The position numbers were made by a program, and so were the translations under genes. Under the pieces are notes generated by a model, which did not search any database, was not told where the DNA came from, and saw nothing but the letters and a program-made list of their open reading frames with translations. DNA of 64,000 nucleotides from Polytrichum commune (Eukaryota; Streptophyta; Polytrichopsida; Polytrichales; Polytrichaceae), in assembly GCA_950295325.1 (NCBI GenBank), contig OX485809.1, positions 32,440,144-32,504,143 of the forward strand. The letters run 5' to 3'. Positions 61,271-64,000 of this stretch are shown here, in pieces (the first letter of the stretch is position 1; the number at the start of each line of letters is the position of its first letter).

Positions 61271-62426
61271 TGCGTGCTAGGTTTTCAAGCAAAAGTGAAG
61301 GCATTTATGAAAAGTAGGGCCTTCAAAACCGATAACATTGCATAAGGTGGAGGAGGCTAATGTGGACACCTCCAGCTTTGTGGACTCATCCAGTTGATGG
61401 GTTTGAGCATTAGAAGTTTGAGCATGTTAGCAATTGTTAACCAGGACCAAAGAATTTGAAATCGTTGAAATAAGAGTTGAGGAAGGTTTTGATCTAGGCT
61501 CTAGAATCAAAGATCCTCTACTTCCCAATGTGGTGTTAAGAGAGGGTGGGGGGGGGGGGGACTCTTTTATCGTTCGATGTTGTGTGAGTGGACAACATCA
61601 ATAGTAGATTCTACATGGGCCATCTACCAATGAAAACCAAGTTGAATGCCTATATTGGTTGTGTCATGTCTCTAAAGTGGTCACATGTAAGATAAAATGT
61701 TGTTAAATTATTTTTTCTCATTTTAGAATACCCACAATACAAGTTGGTCGGCATCTCACAGCCACATGCCGCCTCCTAATTTGCCCATGTTTCCACTTCC
61801 TAATTTGGCCACCTCGAGCACAAAATCCAAGCTTGTTATAGCTGAGTGGATAGCAACTCCTCATTATGGAGGATGGTGGGTGTAGTTTAATGTTTACAAA
61901 GTTGACCAACCCAAATATCATCAATATGCGGCGGCTAAATCACCATGTATTACTCACCCATCGAATTAAAGCGACTGTACCGCCAATTAAGAGCCAAAAA
62001 TAGGTGTTTGATTAAGGAAACTAACCAAAATAGCCTCATCTACCTCAAAGGCACCTTGTAGAGTCTGGAAGAGAGGAAGTATTTGAGTCAGGCAAGGTGA
62101 GGAGGGTCGGCTTGCCCGACGCAATGGACCCATGCACTCTACATCCCTTGAAAGGGAGGCCACACACATCCAAAAACACCACTTTGAAACGAGTTGAATA
62201 GGCCAAGGTAAAATAATTCGCCTTGACATGTGCCTATCTTCGAGGAGACTAGTTTCAAGATTGGTCCTTCTTTATTTAGTTAAAACCATTCATCTATGAT
62301 AGAAACGGAGGTTTTCAACCTTGCAAAACCGCCATCTTGGATTGGAGTTGAAAACAATGTTTCACCAATGAATAAGTTTTAGGAGGGGGGATAGCATCCC
62401 CCAAGCCTTACAAGGTTACTCTTCTA

Positions 62427-64000
62427 ATCGGACGCCGATATATGAGTTGTCTGAGACGTCAAGGTTCTTAGTGAAGAAGGCACACCAATAAAAACTCATG
62501 TTATGACAAGATTGTTATGACGAATCATATGCTCAAAACATAGACACCAATCTTAGGCTAAGACACGACTAGAAAAGCTCTGTGATCATTTTAAGGAAAA
62601 CAAAAATCTTCACTATAATCTATTGCAACTTCTACCAATTCCCGATTCAATCCAACAACCAAAATTATTTACAAAGTTCCAAATCACATTCCCACTAGGG
62701 CCATATACCCTTACCTAGTGGTGGCAAAACCCTTGTTTTTGCAAGGTGACCTAAGTGTAAACAAATTAACAAAACATGTGTTGAAACTGATGTAGTTGGT
62801 GGTTCGGTGTCAACCTCTCACTTGACCTTAAGAGCTTGGACCTCATACATTTGGAGACATGAAAGACATGGTAGAAGGTGTGAGTGTGTCTACGGTGGGC
62901 TCCTCCAACTTCACAAGTGTATGGTTGTTGGATCAACAAGTTGAAGGACTCATTATGCTAGCAATTTTGAATGACGATGAATGTTACATTGTTTAATGAT
63001 AAATGTTGAGGGCATATTTATAGTGTGACTTATCTTTTGTTGCATTATAGTGTGACCCACAGTATACACCATCACACATTAAAGTAGTATGGAACTTTAT
63101 ACTTGAGGGCATTGTTTTAAAATCAACCAATCTCTCCACACATCCAAAATTCACAAGGATAACATGTGACGGGGAAGTTTTTGGGGAATGATTTGGTTGA
63201 ATCCAATGTTTTCGGAAAATAAAGGAAATTTTGTAATTTTATAATTCTAAACTATCCAAGTAGGGTGAGCATGAATTGAATCTCACTTTTTTTATTAAAA
63301 AAAAGTGTAAAAAATATTAAAAAATCTCACGTGCATATTGTTTTCCATCCAATTGAAGAATTGTGACCTACAACATAGGCCTCCAATGTTATGTACTATG
63401 GGTTGGAATATAATGTGCACCCACAGTGTTTATCCCACATATTTTTAGTGTTGGTTTCCCGGTATATAATATGACCCACAATATTCACCATAAACATTGT
63501 AGTGAAATATTTGCGATTGGAGTTTGTAAGCTCATGTTATTTCTAGTCAGAGGAAAATTCCACCTCGTTCATAAAGTGACTGTAAGGAGCCCCATTTCAT
63601 GAATAAAGTTTTGTTACACCAATCAAGGGAGAGGTTGAAAATGTTGACTTCTACCAATAGTTTTATGATTGATAGTTTTAGCCAACGTAACCCTTAAATT
63701 GAAGTCAGAGACCTCGTATTAGGCTTGTAAGTTTTAATGACCATAAGTTGGGACCAAGTTGATAGAGGGCGGGTTTTTATTGTTCCCCCTCGAGAAGTGT
63801 TGTGAAACGAAATTCCCACTCTATGTTGAGGAACATCAAAGGGAGAAGAGTAAGGGTTCATTCATGTCCTTCAAACTTGCGTACCATTTAATGTATGTGG
63901 CCCTATTACGGGCGCTTCCAAATCCATATATGATTTTGGTTGTTGGATCATATGAAAAAACGGTCTCAAATGGGTCAACAATTGCAAATCACAAGGATTG
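62427..64000. mobile_element. Family A long-armed element running off the right edge
   Basis: Left arm about 62427-62750 (AATCGGACGCCGATATATGA, CACTAGGGCCATATACCC). The right arm begins about 63880 (ATGTGGCCCTATTACGGGCG) and is cut by the window end. The 1.1 kb between has no recognisable gene. Confidence 0.5.

Overview
This is nuclear DNA from a land plant, with only two genes I can call firmly. Evidence for a plant: a GT37-type (xyloglucan-type) alpha-fucosyltransferase split by GT-AG introns, a small single-C2-domain protein of the plant elicitor-responsive type, and an AT-rich, gene-poor background full of plant-style DNA transposons and MITEs. I cannot name the species. The fucosyltransferase has the family blocks but looks divergent, so a bryophyte, lycophyte or fern is as plausible as a flowering plant (inference).

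Layout. 1-20 kb is gene-poor and built from foldback elements and MITEs, including a 414-bp element with an 8-bp target duplication (4112-4525), a very large inverted repeat (8440-9930) and a row of small unrecognised + strand ORFs (13.2-14.5 kb). 20.3-22.4 kb holds the fucosyltransferase gene on the - strand (3 exons, 603 codons), with a minisatellite that reaches its stop codon. 22.4-26.8 kb has no recognisable gene. 26.8-30.1 kb has two pogo/Tigger-like relics, a 755-bp copy and a 1500-bp copy that keeps a transposase C-terminal reading frame. 35.8-36.8 kb is a decayed PIF/Harbinger transposase. 38.1-43.8 kb has two hAT-type MITEs, a candidate orphan exon, a tandem duplication and the four-exon C2 gene on the + strand. 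44-64 kb is a mosaic of MITEs, several nested in one another, with a long-armed foldback element running off the right edge.

The main result is the repeat structure. At least eight short terminal-inverted-repeat (TIR) families can be defined inside this one window, and comparing copies exposes pre-insertion sites, target duplications and insertion order. The best defined is a 232-bp hAT-like MITE (family B) with CAGTG-type ends and 8-bp duplications. Two other families (C and G) insert into TA dinucleotides. Two copies of a 5S-rRNA-like sequence may be a 5S-derived SINE; one lies in intron 1 of the C2 gene. I saw no LTR retrotransposon, viral relic, CRISPR array or bacterial gene structure. 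The two genes show no functional link beyond being neighbours.
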